A DNA stretch of 5,341 bases, from assembly GCA_011048485.1 (NCBI GenBank), contig DSDX01000285.1:1-5341 (forward strand), given 5' to 3'. Shown one piece after another: positions 1 to 5,341 of this stretch. Numbering within the stretch: position 1 is the first letter of the stretch; each line of letters begins with the position of its first letter. A program made the translations under genes and the position numbers. The notes below the pieces were generated by a model that saw nothing but the letters and a program-made list of their open reading frames with translations, was not told the DNA's origin and did no database searches. Source of the stretch: Candidatus Aminicenantota bacterium. GTDB lineage: Bacteria > Acidobacteriota > Aminicenantia > Aminicenantales > Saccharicenantaceae.

Positions 1-35
1 ACCTACCTTTTGCAGCAAAAGGTAGGTTTGACCCC
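1..35. repeat. Perfect palindrome with TTGACCCC flank, cut by window edge
   Basis: Bases 1-13 (ACCTACCTTTTGC) are the exact reverse complement of bases 15-27, with a single A between them. The right arm runs straight on into TTGACCCC (28-35). If the missing left flank begins with GGGGTCAA, the whole would be a 21-bp-arm perfect palindrome; that part is inference. It lies one base past the stop codon of the minus-strand 68-residue gene, so it could form a hairpin at the end of that transcript. A U-tract, if any, lies outside the window, so I do not call it a terminator. The perfect symmetry, and a 12-mer shared with the gap near 1650, suit a REP/MITE-like dispersed repeat. Confidence 0.6.
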
Positions 36-36
36 C

Positions 37-243
37 TCATCCGTTCCGGGGCGCGTCCCGGCCGGACGCCATTTTGCGTCCGGCGGCCAGCACGAACCAA
101 ACGATGGACCCTATGAGGAAGGCCCGCTTGTAGGCCGACTCCGCGATCCGGCCGAGGAAGAAGAGCGCGGCCGCGGCGAGGCACGAGCCCAGACCGAGAA
201 GGGCCAGCCAGCCGGCCAGACGCGTCAGGAACGGGTTCTTCAT
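37..243 (-). CDS. Small two-helix membrane protein coupled to NCS1 transporter
   Basis: This encodes a 68-residue protein of unknown function. Two hydrophobic stretches are visible, about residues 9-31 (WLALLGLGS...ALFFLG) and 41-55 (AFLIGSIVWFVLAAG). They are joined by a short basic loop (RIAESAYKR) and followed by a basic tail (RKMASGRDAPRNG), consistent with a helical hairpin in the inner membrane. The start is well supported: GGAGG (249-253 on the complement) lies 5 nt upstream, and the ATG overlaps the transporter's TGA as ATGA, so translation is probably coupled. No family is recognised. By analogy with small partners of other secondary transporters it may stabilise or modulate the NCS1 protein, but that rests only on gene arrangement. 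It ends next to the edge palindrome. Confidence 0.75.
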   Translation of the reverse strand: MKNPFLTRLAGWLALLGLGSCLAAAALFFLGRIAESAYKRAFLIGSIVWFVLAAGRKMASGRDAPRNG

Positions 244-1604
244 CTCGGCCTCCGCACGGCCATGAGGCCCGTGTACGCCAGGACCGCGACGAACCAGCAC
301 GGCAGCCAGCGGAAGTAGAGGTGCAGGGGCAGGACGAAGGCGACCGCCAGCGTCCCCAGCCAGACCGCCAGCGCGGCGCCATTGAACGTCCAGCCCTCCT
401 TTTCCGCCCTGTATTGCTCGAGGCCCAGCAGCGGAAAGATCCAATGTTCGGCGAAGACGATGGCCCCGATGGGCATCAGGACGAGGCCGTAGATGGCGAC
501 GTAGTCGAGGAGCTTGAGGAAGAAGACGGGGAAGCAGGCCAGGACGGTGGTCGCCGCCCCGGCGAGCAGGGTGATCTTCCAGCGCGGCCAGCCGGGCGTG
601 ATGGTCTGCAGGGCCAGGCCGGCCCGGTAGAGGGTGGGATTGGCCGTCGTCCACCCGGCCAGGAGGACGCCCGCGATCCCGGCGATCCCGACCGCCTCGG
701 AGGCCATCAGGCCCGGGTGCATCTCGCGGCCGACGGCGGCGACCATGACGCCCGAGGCGATCCAAGCCAGCATGTGACCGGGGTACATGCCGAAGGCCGA
801 GAAGAACCCGTAGGTCCACTTCCTGGCATAGCGGAAGATGGCCATGTCCGAGAGCCCCACGTGCATGGCCAGGTTGCAGAACCAGGCGAAAAAGAGCACG
901 TGCCAGAAGCCGAACTTCTCCTGGCCGGCGGCGGCGACGCCGTTCCAGATCTTGGTCGTGGCCACCTCCCAGATGTTGCCCAGGTCGGGACGGACCCCGA
1001 GCCGGGGCAGCATGGCCAGGGCCCCGGCGATGAAGACGACGAAGATCCAGGGCGAGGCGATCTCGGCGAAGCGGCTGAGCTTGGCGAAGCCCAGGATGGC
1101 CACGGTCGTGAAGGCCGCGCCGAGAACCAAGCAGATGAGGACCCAGCCGAGGCTCGAGGGAAGGACCGTCCCGAGCTTGGGCACGGGGATGCCGACAAGG
1201 AGGCCCGCGGCCGTGGCCGACACCGAGATCATGGCCCCGGCCAGGACGCAATAGAGGAAGGCGTTGGCGATGTTGCAGAGAAAGGTCACGCCCGGGCCGG
1301 CGATCTTCCGCAGGTACCAGTAGAGGGTCAGGCGCGTCCGCACGGCGATCGGGGCGCAGATGAAGGTCCACGACAGGACGGCCAGGAGGTTCCCGATGAG
1401 GAGCCCCCAGAGAAGGTCGCGGGCGCCGACGCCGTGGAGGACGAAGAAGGCGCCGATGACGAACTCGGTCGCGGCGACGTGCTCGCCGGCGAAGAGCCCG
1501 GCGAACTTGGCCCCGGACTGGAGCTTGTCGGGGGTCACGGGCTCCCGGTCGAACTCGTAGAGCCTGTCCATGGCCGCGGCGAGCCGGCTGAAGCGTTCGG
1601 ACAT
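240..1604 (-). CDS. NCS1-family nucleobase:cation symporter (cytosine/purine permease-like)
   Basis: This is a 454-residue polytopic inner-membrane protein with about 12 hydrophobic segments (roughly residues 44-59, 64-87, 103-137, 151-172, 181-200, 231-250, 270-292, 303-318, 343-363, 367-391, 407-427 and 433-450). The length and helix count fit nucleobase:cation symporter-1 proteins (Transp_cyt_pur). Family-like signatures are GWTTANPTLYRAGL at 317-330, which resembles the WTT-N-LY-AGL motif of cytosine permeases, and LSDMAIFRYARK at 251-262, which resembles the D-RYA segment. Members import cytosine, purines, hydantoins, allantoin or thiamine with Na+ or H+; the substrate here cannot be told from sequence. 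The start has AGGAGG 5 nt upstream and a strong promoter just before it. It is the first gene of a two-gene operon, overlapping the 68-residue membrane protein by 4 nt, and is divergent from the isomerase gene. The long ORFs on the opposite strand are GC-driven shadows. Confidence 0.8.
   Translation of the reverse strand: MSERFSRLAAAMDRLYEFDREPVTPDKLQSGAKFAGLFAGEHVAATEFVIGAFFVLHGVGARDLLWGLLIGNLLAVLSWTFICAPIAVRTRLTLYWYLRKIAGPGVTFLCNIANAFLYCVLAGAMISVSATAAGLLVGIPVPKLGTVLPSSLGWVLICLVLGAAFTTVAILGFAKLSRFAEIASPWIFVVFIAGALAMLPRLGVRPDLGNIWEVATTKIWNGVAAAGQEKFGFWHVLFFAWFCNLAMHVGLSDMAIFRYARKWTYGFFSAFGMYPGHMLAWIASGVMVAAVGREMHPGLMASEAVGIAGIAGVLLAGWTTANPTLYRAGLALQTITPGWPRWKITLLAGAATTVLACFPVFFLKLLDYVAIYGLVLMPIGAIVFAEHWIFPLLGLEQYRAEKEGWTFNGAALAVWLGTLAVAFVLPLHLYFRWLPCWFVAVLAYTGLMAVRRPR
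249..253 (-). promoter_or_regulatory. Ribosome binding site of the 68-residue gene
   Basis: CCTCC on the plus strand reads GGAGG on the coding strand, 5 nt before the ATG at 243. It lies inside the last codons of the transporter gene. This site is the main reason for choosing this start for a gene that otherwise sits in the same frame as a much longer spurious ORF. Confidence 0.7.
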
Positions 1605-1622
1605 GGCCGCCTCCTGCCGGAG

Positions 1623-1651
1623 GTTATATCAACGAATCAAGAAGGGGTCAA
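1623..1651 (-). promoter_or_regulatory. Sigma-70-type promoter of the NCS1 operon
   Basis: Read on the minus strand, TTGACC (1646-1651) is followed by exactly 17 nt and then TATAAC (1623-1628). These match TTGACA/TATAAT at five of six bases each with the optimal spacing. The start point would fall near 1616, only about 12 nt before the ATG at 1604, so AGGAGG (1610-1615) would lie at the very 5' end of the mRNA. The -35 box continues as TTGACCCC, as in the promoter of the 2239-4386 gene. Confidence 0.75.
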
Positions 1652-1655
1652 ACCT
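1644..1655. repeat. 12-mer shared with the edge palindrome
   Basis: GGGGTCAAACCT here is the exact reverse complement of AGGTTTGACCCC at 24-35, which is the right flank of the palindrome at the window start. It contains the -35 box of the NCS1 operon promoter. It may be the remains of the same dispersed element, or simply a preferred promoter context; two copies cannot separate these. Confidence 0.45.
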
Positions 1656-1663
1656 CGAGTTTG
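1649..1663. promoter_or_regulatory. Candidate operator between divergent promoters
   Basis: CAAAC (1649-1653) and GTTTG (1659-1663) form an inverted repeat around CTCGA. Its centre, base 1656, is midway between the leftward -35 (1646-1651) and the proposed rightward -35 (1661-1666), and both arms overlap these boxes. A regulator bound here would touch both promoters. The arms are only 5 bp, so chance symmetry is possible. Confidence 0.35.
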
Positions 1664-1688
1664 GGTTCGGCGCTTTCTGGGCTATAAT
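1661..1688 (+). promoter_or_regulatory. Promoter of the D-lyxose isomerase gene
   Basis: A perfect TATAAT (1683-1688) lies 17 nt before the ATG at 1706. A weak -35, TTGGGT (1661-1666), lies 16 nt upstream of it. The predicted start near 1695 leaves a leader of about 11 nt that opens with GGAGG (1696-1700). The weak -35 suggests help from an activator or control through the overlapping dyad. Confidence 0.6.
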
Positions 1689-1705
1689 CGTCCTCGGAGG
1701 GGATC

Positions 1706-2242
1706 ATGAAAGACAAGGACATCGCCCGAGCCAGGGAAGCCGCCGCGGAGATCCTCCGGAAAGCCCGCATCGCCGTCACCCGGAGCGAGATCGAGGGCAT
1801 GGAGATCACCGACCTCGGACTCGGTGACTTCAAGCGCGTCGGCCTCGGGGTGATCGTCTACGAGAACAACGACCGCTACTGCGCCAAGGAGCTCATCCTC
1901 CTCCCGCGCCAGATCTGCCCGGAGCACCGCCATCCCCGCGTCGACGGGCGGAACCCCGGGAAGAAGGAGACCTTCCGCTGCCGTTACGGCGAAATCGACC
2001 TCTATGTCGCCGGCGAGCGCACGCCCAAGCCCAAGGCCCGCGTGCCCGCCAAGTATAAGCCGTTCATGACCGTCGGGCACGAGATCGTGCTCAGGCCGGG
2101 CGACCAGTTCACCCTGCCGCCGAACGCGCTCCACTGGTTCCAGGCCGGCGACAAGGGGGCCGTCGTGTCGGAATTCTCATCGACGAGCACGGACGAGAAC
2201 GACGTCTTCTCCGATCCGCGCATCCGCCGGGTCGGGAATTAG
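1706..2242 (+). CDS. D-lyxose ketol-isomerase family sugar isomerase (YdaE-type cupin)
   Basis: This 178-residue cytoplasmic cupin closely resembles the YdaE-type D-lyxose isomerases, which interconvert D-lyxose and D-xylulose and often also D-mannose and D-fructose using a divalent metal such as Mn2+. Conserved blocks are VYENNDRYCAKELILLP (51-67), CPEHRHP (71-77), KETFRCRYG (87-95), LPPNALHWFQAG (137-148) and EFSSTSTDENDVFSDPRI (156-173). Expected metal ligands are all present: H74, H76, E88 and H143. The length matches the short, single-cupin branch of the family. The start has GGAGG 5 nt upstream and TATAAT just before that. The gene is divergent from the NCS1 transporter and ends tail to tail with the next gene, sharing 4 bp (2239-2242). 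D-xylulose made here could enter the pentose phosphate pathway after phosphorylation; the true substrate (lyxose, mannose or another aldose) is not decided by sequence. Confidence 0.9.
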   Translation: MKDKDIARAREAAAEILRKARIAVTRSEIEGMEITDLGLGDFKRVGLGVIVYENNDRYCAKELILLPRQICPEHRHPRVDGRNPGKKETFRCRYGEIDLYVAGERTPKPKARVPAKYKPFMTVGHEIVLRPGDQFTLPPNALHWFQAGDKGAVVSEFSSTSTDENDVFSDPRIRRVGN

Positions 2243-4386
2243 CGCCGGCAGCGCTCCATGAGCGATTCGATGTCGCGGCGCTCGTCCGCCGTGATGGCGC
2301 TTCCCTTGATCTCGAGATACTTGCGGCAGTAGTCGAGGGCCCTCGCTTTGTCCCCCGTCTCGAGCCGGGCGACGGCGAGATTGTAGACGGGCAGATCGTA
2401 GTTCGGATCGATCTCGACGGCTTTCTCCCAGCTGGCGATGGCCTTGGCCGTGTCGCCGACGATCTTCCAGGCCCCGCCGAGGCCGTTGTGGATCGAAGCC
2501 AGCGAGGGATCGGTGGCCAGGGCCGCCTCGAAGTAGGCGAAGGACCGGTCGATGGCCTCGGAATCCCGATCCTTCAAGCCCCGGGTGACCAGAAAGTTCC
2601 CGTAGTTGCCGTTGATGATCGCGTCGCCGGGCGCCAGGGCCAGGGCCGGCCGGAAATGGTCTTCGGCCTGGTCGAAATCGCCCTGCTTCCAAAAAGCCTC
2701 GGCGAGCGCGCCCCAGACGTTCGGGTCCTCGTCGAAGAGGGCCAAGGCTCGGCCGAGGACGTCGACGGCGTCGTCCAAGCGGCCGTGCTCGACGCAGGCG
2801 ATGCCGAAGGACGAGACCATGGTGAAGTCGTCCGGGTTGGCGCGCGCCCCCCGCCTCAAGGCGTCGAGATGGGCGTCGGGCCGGCCCAGGGAGAATTGGA
2901 GCTCGGCCAGCTGGCCGTAGGCCCGGGTGAAGTCGGGCCGGGTCTCGATGATCTCCTCGAGCAGGCGGACGCTCTCCTCGGACTCGCCGTCCTTGGCCAG
3001 CTGGCCCGCCTGGACGAGCTTCTGCCCGAACGGCAAGAGCGTCTTGAGATCGTCGGCGGCGCCGAAGGTCTTCTTCGCGGGCACGGCGGGGCCGGAGGCG
3101 TATCCGAGGCTGCGGAGCCGTTCGAGCGTCTCGCGGTCGGTCTGACGGACGGCGCCGGAGCCGCGGCGGGCGGAAGCGTCCCTGATCAGCCCGTCGAGGA
3201 CCTTCTTGTGAGGGGCGAGATCGCGTTTCGCGGCCAGGTTCGCGGCCTCGTCGAAGTCCCCGTCGAGATCATAGAGCTCGGGGATCGGCGAGTCCATGAA
3301 CTTCATCGGGCCGTCGATGATGCCCCGCAGGGGCGCGGCCCCGCGATGGTAATAGCCTTCCAGGGCCTCGAAATAGATGGGTCGGGCCTTCCGCGGCCGG
3401 CCTTGGAGGAGCGGGCGGAAGGACCGGCCGGTCAGACCCGCGGGCGGCTCGATCCCCAGCAGGTCGCAGACGGAGGGGAAGATGTCTTCGTGGCTGACGA
3501 ACCCCTCGGTCCGGGCGGCCTTCAGGCCCGGGGCGCAGACGATGAGCGGCACCCAGATCGTCGAGTTGTAGGCGAAGTAGCTGTGGGTCATCTCGCCGTG
3601 CTCGCCTAGCGCCTCGCCGTGGTCGGCGGTCAGGACGACCACCGTCCGGCCCGTCTCTCCGCGGGCCTCGACGGCTCCGAACAGACGGCCCAGGGTCTCG
3701 TCGACGTAGGCCACTTCGCCCGAATAGGGATCGTCGGCGAAGCGCTCGTCGTAGGGCGGCGGCGGCGTGTACGGGGCGTGCGGGTCGAAGAGATGGACCC
3801 AGAGGAACCACTTGCCCGACCGGGCGGACAGCCAGCCGAGGGCGGCGTCCATCGTCCGGCCGGCCGGCCGCTCGGGAAAGTCGAGCGCGGCCGCGGCCCG
3901 GGCGGGATACTTGTCGTCGTAGACGTCGAACCCCTCGTCGAGGCCGAAGCGGGTGTCGAGCGGGAAGGCGCTGACGAAGGCCCCCGTGGCGTATCCGGCG
4001 GCCTTGAGCGTCTTGGCCAGGCTGGGCGCGGACTGCGGGATGACGCGCATGCCGTTGTCGTCGGCGCCGTGGACGAGAGGGGTCGTGCCGAGCAGGATGC
4101 TGGCATGGGAGGGCAGCGTCAGGGGGGCGTGGGCGAAGGCCCGCTCGAACAGCACGCCGCGCGCGGCCAAGCCGTCGACGCGGGGCGTCTCGAGGTGTTC
4201 CCGGCTGTAGCAGCTGAGGCGGTCCGGACGGAGGGTGTCGATGGTGACGAGGAGAACGTTGAGATCGGCGGGCCGGGCGGGCCGGGCGCAGGAGACGAGG
4301 AGCGCCGCCGCGGCGAGAAGAAGCGAAGCGAAACGCCGGCCGCGGGGCCGGGCCCGCCGCGTGCTTCCGGTCGAAGACTTGGTCAT
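2239..4386 (-). CDS. Sulfatase-fold lipoprotein with C-terminal TPR array
   Basis: This 715-residue protein starts with a basic n-region, a hydrophobic core (FASLLLAAAALLVSC) and a lipobox LVSC with C33, so it is probably a lipid-anchored exported protein. Residues about 42-390 form an alkaline-phosphatase/sulfatase-superfamily domain: LLVTIDTLRPDRL (45-57, metal ligand D50), APLTLPSHASILLG (87-100), HLFDPHAPY (198-206), TADHGEALGEHGEMTH (253-268) and the typical sulfatase end ELYDLDGDFDEAANLA (370-385). The nucleophile position holds T90 in TLPSH, not the C/S-x-P-x-R that becomes formylglycine, so sulfatase activity is doubtful and phosphatase, phosphodiesterase or transferase chemistry is possible. 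From about 453 to 694 there are roughly six TPR units (for example NVWGALAEAFWKQGDFDQAE, 556-575), which suggest a protein partner. The ATG is the only usable start: an in-frame TGA lies 21 nt upstream. No Shine-Dalgarno is visible in the short leader. Confidence 0.85.
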   Translation of the reverse strand: MTKSSTGSTRRARPRGRRFASLLLAAAALLVSCARPARPADLNVLLVTIDTLRPDRLSCYSREHLETPRVDGLAARGVLFERAFAHAPLTLPSHASILLGTTPLVHGADDNGMRVIPQSAPSLAKTLKAAGYATGAFVSAFPLDTRFGLDEGFDVYDDKYPARAAAALDFPERPAGRTMDAALGWLSARSGKWFLWVHLFDPHAPYTPPPPYDERFADDPYSGEVAYVDETLGRLFGAVEARGETGRTVVVLTADHGEALGEHGEMTHSYFAYNSTIWVPLIVCAPGLKAARTEGFVSHEDIFPSVCDLLGIEPPAGLTGRSFRPLLQGRPRKARPIYFEALEGYYHRGAAPLRGIIDGPMKFMDSPIPELYDLDGDFDEAANLAAKRDLAPHKKVLDGLIRDASARRGSGAVRQTDRETLERLRSLGYASGPAVPAKKTFGAADDLKTLLPFGQKLVQAGQLAKDGESEESVRLLEEIIETRPDFTRAYGQLAELQFSLGRPDAHLDALRRGARANPDDFTMVSSFGIACVEHGRLDDAVDVLGRALALFDEDPNVWGALAEAFWKQGDFDQAEDHFRPALALAPGDAIINGNYGNFLVTRGLKDRDSEAIDRSFAYFEAALATDPSLASIHNGLGGAWKIVGDTAKAIASWEKAVEIDPNYDLPVYNLAVARLETGDKARALDYCRKYLEIKGSAITADERRDIESLMERCRR

Positions 4387-4420
4387 TGGATGCTTATCAC
4401 CGGCTCAGGGGTCCTTTCCA

Positions 4421-4449
4421 TTAATAGGGAAATCCGGGCCGGGGGTCAA
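4421..4449 (-). promoter_or_regulatory. Sigma-70-type promoter of the TPR lipoprotein gene
   Basis: On the minus strand TTGACC (4444-4449) is followed by exactly 17 nt and TATTAA (4421-4426). The predicted start near 4414 gives a leader of about 28 nt. That leader has no clear GGAGG-type site before the ATG at 4386, unlike the other four genes, so translation may be weak or rely on an unstructured start. The -35 again extends as TTGACCCC. Confidence 0.7.
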
Positions 4450-4484
4450 GTTGAAGCGGCCGGGCCAGAGAAGGGAGGGAAGCC

Positions 4485-4512
4485 TTTTCAAACGCCCCGG
4501 AATAAGTATGAT
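4485..4512 (+). promoter_or_regulatory. Possible promoter of the secreted two-domain protein gene
   Basis: TTTTCA (4485-4490), 16 nt, then TATGAT (4507-4512) is a moderate sigma-70 match. The predicted start near 4519 gives a leader of about 40 nt, starting in a weak CCGC-actga-GCGG hairpin (4520-4532). It is back to back with the lipoprotein promoter, about 35 bp separating the -35 boxes. Confidence 0.45.
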
Positions 4513-4547
4513 GGGAAGGCCGCACTGAGCGGAACGCGACGATCGAA

Positions 4548-4552
4548 GGAGG
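4548..4552 (+). promoter_or_regulatory. Ribosome binding site of the 4559 gene
   Basis: GGAGG within AAGGAGG, 6 nt before the ATG, is near ideal. It favours this ATG over the in-frame ATG at 4571 (M5). Both starts would leave the signal peptide intact. Confidence 0.7.
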
Positions 4553-4558
4553 AGAACC

Positions 4559-5338
4559 ATGCGGAATGAGATGAGCTGGACGGCGATCGGTTTGGCGCTT
4601 GTCATGATCGCCGCGGCCGCGGGAGTCGCCGCGGCGGAAGCACCGGAATCGACAAAGCCGGTCTATTTGTACAAAACGTCCTTCGTCCGGGCGGCGCCGG
4701 GAAAGCTGCTCGAGCTCATTGCGCTTTATAAGGACCGCATGGCGGTCATCGAGGCCGGCGGCGACGCCCGGCCGTTCTGGTGGCGTCATACTCAGGGCGA
4801 CCAGTGGGACCTCATGCTCCTTACGCCGATGGGCGGCTACACCGAATATTACGCCGAGGACCGGGTGGCGAAGCGGGACCAGGCCGCGGCGGCGGCGGGC
4901 CTGTCGTGGGCGGACTTTGGCCGCCGGCTCGACGCCTGTTCGGCCTGGAAGGAGGACGTCTTCGTCTACGGGCCGCCGCTCGAGTTCGTGAAAAAGCGGT
5001 TCGAGGGAACGGGCTACTACCATATCGAGATCATGGTCTCGCTGCCGGGGAAACAGGCCGAGCTCTCTAAGGAGCGGGAGATGGAGAACCTCTACGGCGC
5101 CGCCGGCGGCCGCCCTTATAACATGATCTTCGTCCGCGATCAGGGCGCGGCGTGGGACATCTACACCCTCGGCTGCTATCGTGACCTCCAGCACTGGGCC
5201 GCGCCGAGCCCGTTGACCCGGGAGGAGCGGGATGCGGCGGCGAAGAAGGCCGGGTTCGCGGGCGCCGACGCGATCGGACCGTACATGCGGACGCTCATCG
5301 ATTTCCACCGCGACACGATGGGCGTCGCGATCAGGTAG
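4559..5338 (+). CDS. Exported protein with duplicated dimeric alpha/beta-barrel-like domain
   Basis: This 259-residue protein has a signal peptide (hydrophobic WTAIGLALVMIAAAAGVAAA, likely cut after A26), so it is periplasmic or secreted. The mature part is an internal duplication, about residues 35-136 and 152-256. Matching points are PGKLLEL (47-53) with PGKQAEL (163-169), GGDARPFWWRHTQGDQWDLM (67-86) with GGRPYNMIFVRDQGAAWDIY (183-202), and KRDQAAAAAGL (105-115) with ERDAAAKKAGF (223-233). The order of beta strand, helix, and paired strands with a W-D near the end of each sheet block suggests the ferredoxin-like dimeric alpha/beta-barrel (NIPSNAP/EthD/ABM-type) fold, two copies forming an intramolecular barrel. 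That fold call is inference and no catalytic residues are evident. It is divergent from the TPR lipoprotein gene, which is also exported. The function is unknown. The stop codon is 3 bp from the window end. Confidence 0.8.
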   Translation: MRNEMSWTAIGLALVMIAAAAGVAAAEAPESTKPVYLYKTSFVRAAPGKLLELIALYKDRMAVIEAGGDARPFWWRHTQGDQWDLMLLTPMGGYTEYYAEDRVAKRDQAAAAAGLSWADFGRRLDACSAWKEDVFVYGPPLEFVKKRFEGTGYYHIEIMVSLPGKQAELSKEREMENLYGAAGGRPYNMIFVRDQGAAWDIYTLGCYRDLQHWAAPSPLTREERDAAAKKAGFAGADAIGPYMRTLIDFHRDTMGVAIR

Positions 5339-5341
5339 AAC

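Noticed and set aside
28..56. TTGACC at 28-33 as the -35 of a rightward promoter
   Set aside because: There is no -10-like hexamer at 16-18 nt (the sequence there is GC-rich) and no plus-strand gene follows.
244..1371. Long minus-strand ORF in frame with the 68-residue gene
   Set aside because: Only the part from the ATG at 243 has an SD and a sensible hydrophobic profile. The upstream part is an arginine/histidine-rich shadow of the transporter gene.
321..1709. 462-codon ORF on the plus strand opposite the NCS1 gene
   Set aside because: It is a stop-poor shadow caused by high GC: rich in Asp, Gly and Arg with no domain pattern, no ribosome site, and lying over a well-supported membrane protein.
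2241..2255. AGCGC-cggca-GCGCT hairpin at the convergent gene junction
   Set aside because: Only 5 bp, inside the C-terminal codons of the lipoprotein gene, with no T-run on either side, so not an intrinsic terminator.
2488..3609. 373-codon plus-strand ORF opposite the TPR region
   Set aside because: It is antisense to clear TPR and sulfatase-fold motifs, and its composition is typical of a GC shadow.
4421..5308. 295-codon minus-strand ORF opposite the secreted protein gene
   Set aside because: The opposite strand has a signal peptide, an ideal SD and an internal duplication. This ORF has none and would run through the divergent promoters.

Overview
This is a GC-rich bacterial chromosomal window with five protein genes packed almost end to end and short promoter-bearing gaps. 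The gene content fits the Acidobacteriota / Candidatus Aminicenantes part of the tree: a lipoprotein with a sulfatase-fold domain fused to TPRs, a YdaE-type D-lyxose isomerase, and secreted alpha/beta-barrel proteins. That placement is inferred from style and gene content, not from a marker gene, and is tentative. I see no rRNA, tRNA, CRISPR, transposase, phage or integration signature.

Layout. Positions 1-35 hold a perfect 13-bp-arm palindrome followed by TTGACCCC; it is cut by the window edge and looks like the end of a dispersed repeat. Next is a minus-strand two-gene operon: an NCS1-type nucleobase/cation symporter (240-1604) and, overlapping its stop codon by ATGA, a 68-residue two-helix membrane protein (37-243). 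The gap 1605-1705 carries back-to-back promoters, with a small dyad centred between the two -35 boxes. The rightward promoter drives a D-lyxose isomerase-type cupin enzyme (1706-2242). That gene runs tail to tail, with a 4-bp overlap, into a large minus-strand gene (2239-4386). This encodes a predicted lipoprotein with an alkaline-phosphatase/sulfatase-fold domain and a C-terminal TPR array. A second divergent gap (4387-4558) separates it from a rightward gene (4559-5338) for an exported protein made of two copies of a dimeric alpha/beta-barrel-like domain.

How the genes may work together. The transporter and the isomerase share a compact divergent control region, so coordinated uptake and sugar isomerisation (for example salvage of nucleoside- or polysaccharide-derived compounds) is possible, but the sequence does not name the substrate. 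The TPR lipoprotein and the duplicated-domain protein are both predicted to be outside the cytoplasm and share the other divergent gap.

Most notable points: the sulfatase-fold protein has threonine where sulfatases have the Cys/Ser that becomes formylglycine; an undescribed small membrane protein is translationally coupled to the transporter; both transcripts from the 1605-1705 gap are predicted to have leaders of only 11-12 nt; and the edge palindrome shares a 12-mer with the divergent promoter core, suggesting that a repeat may have been recruited as a source of -35 boxes.
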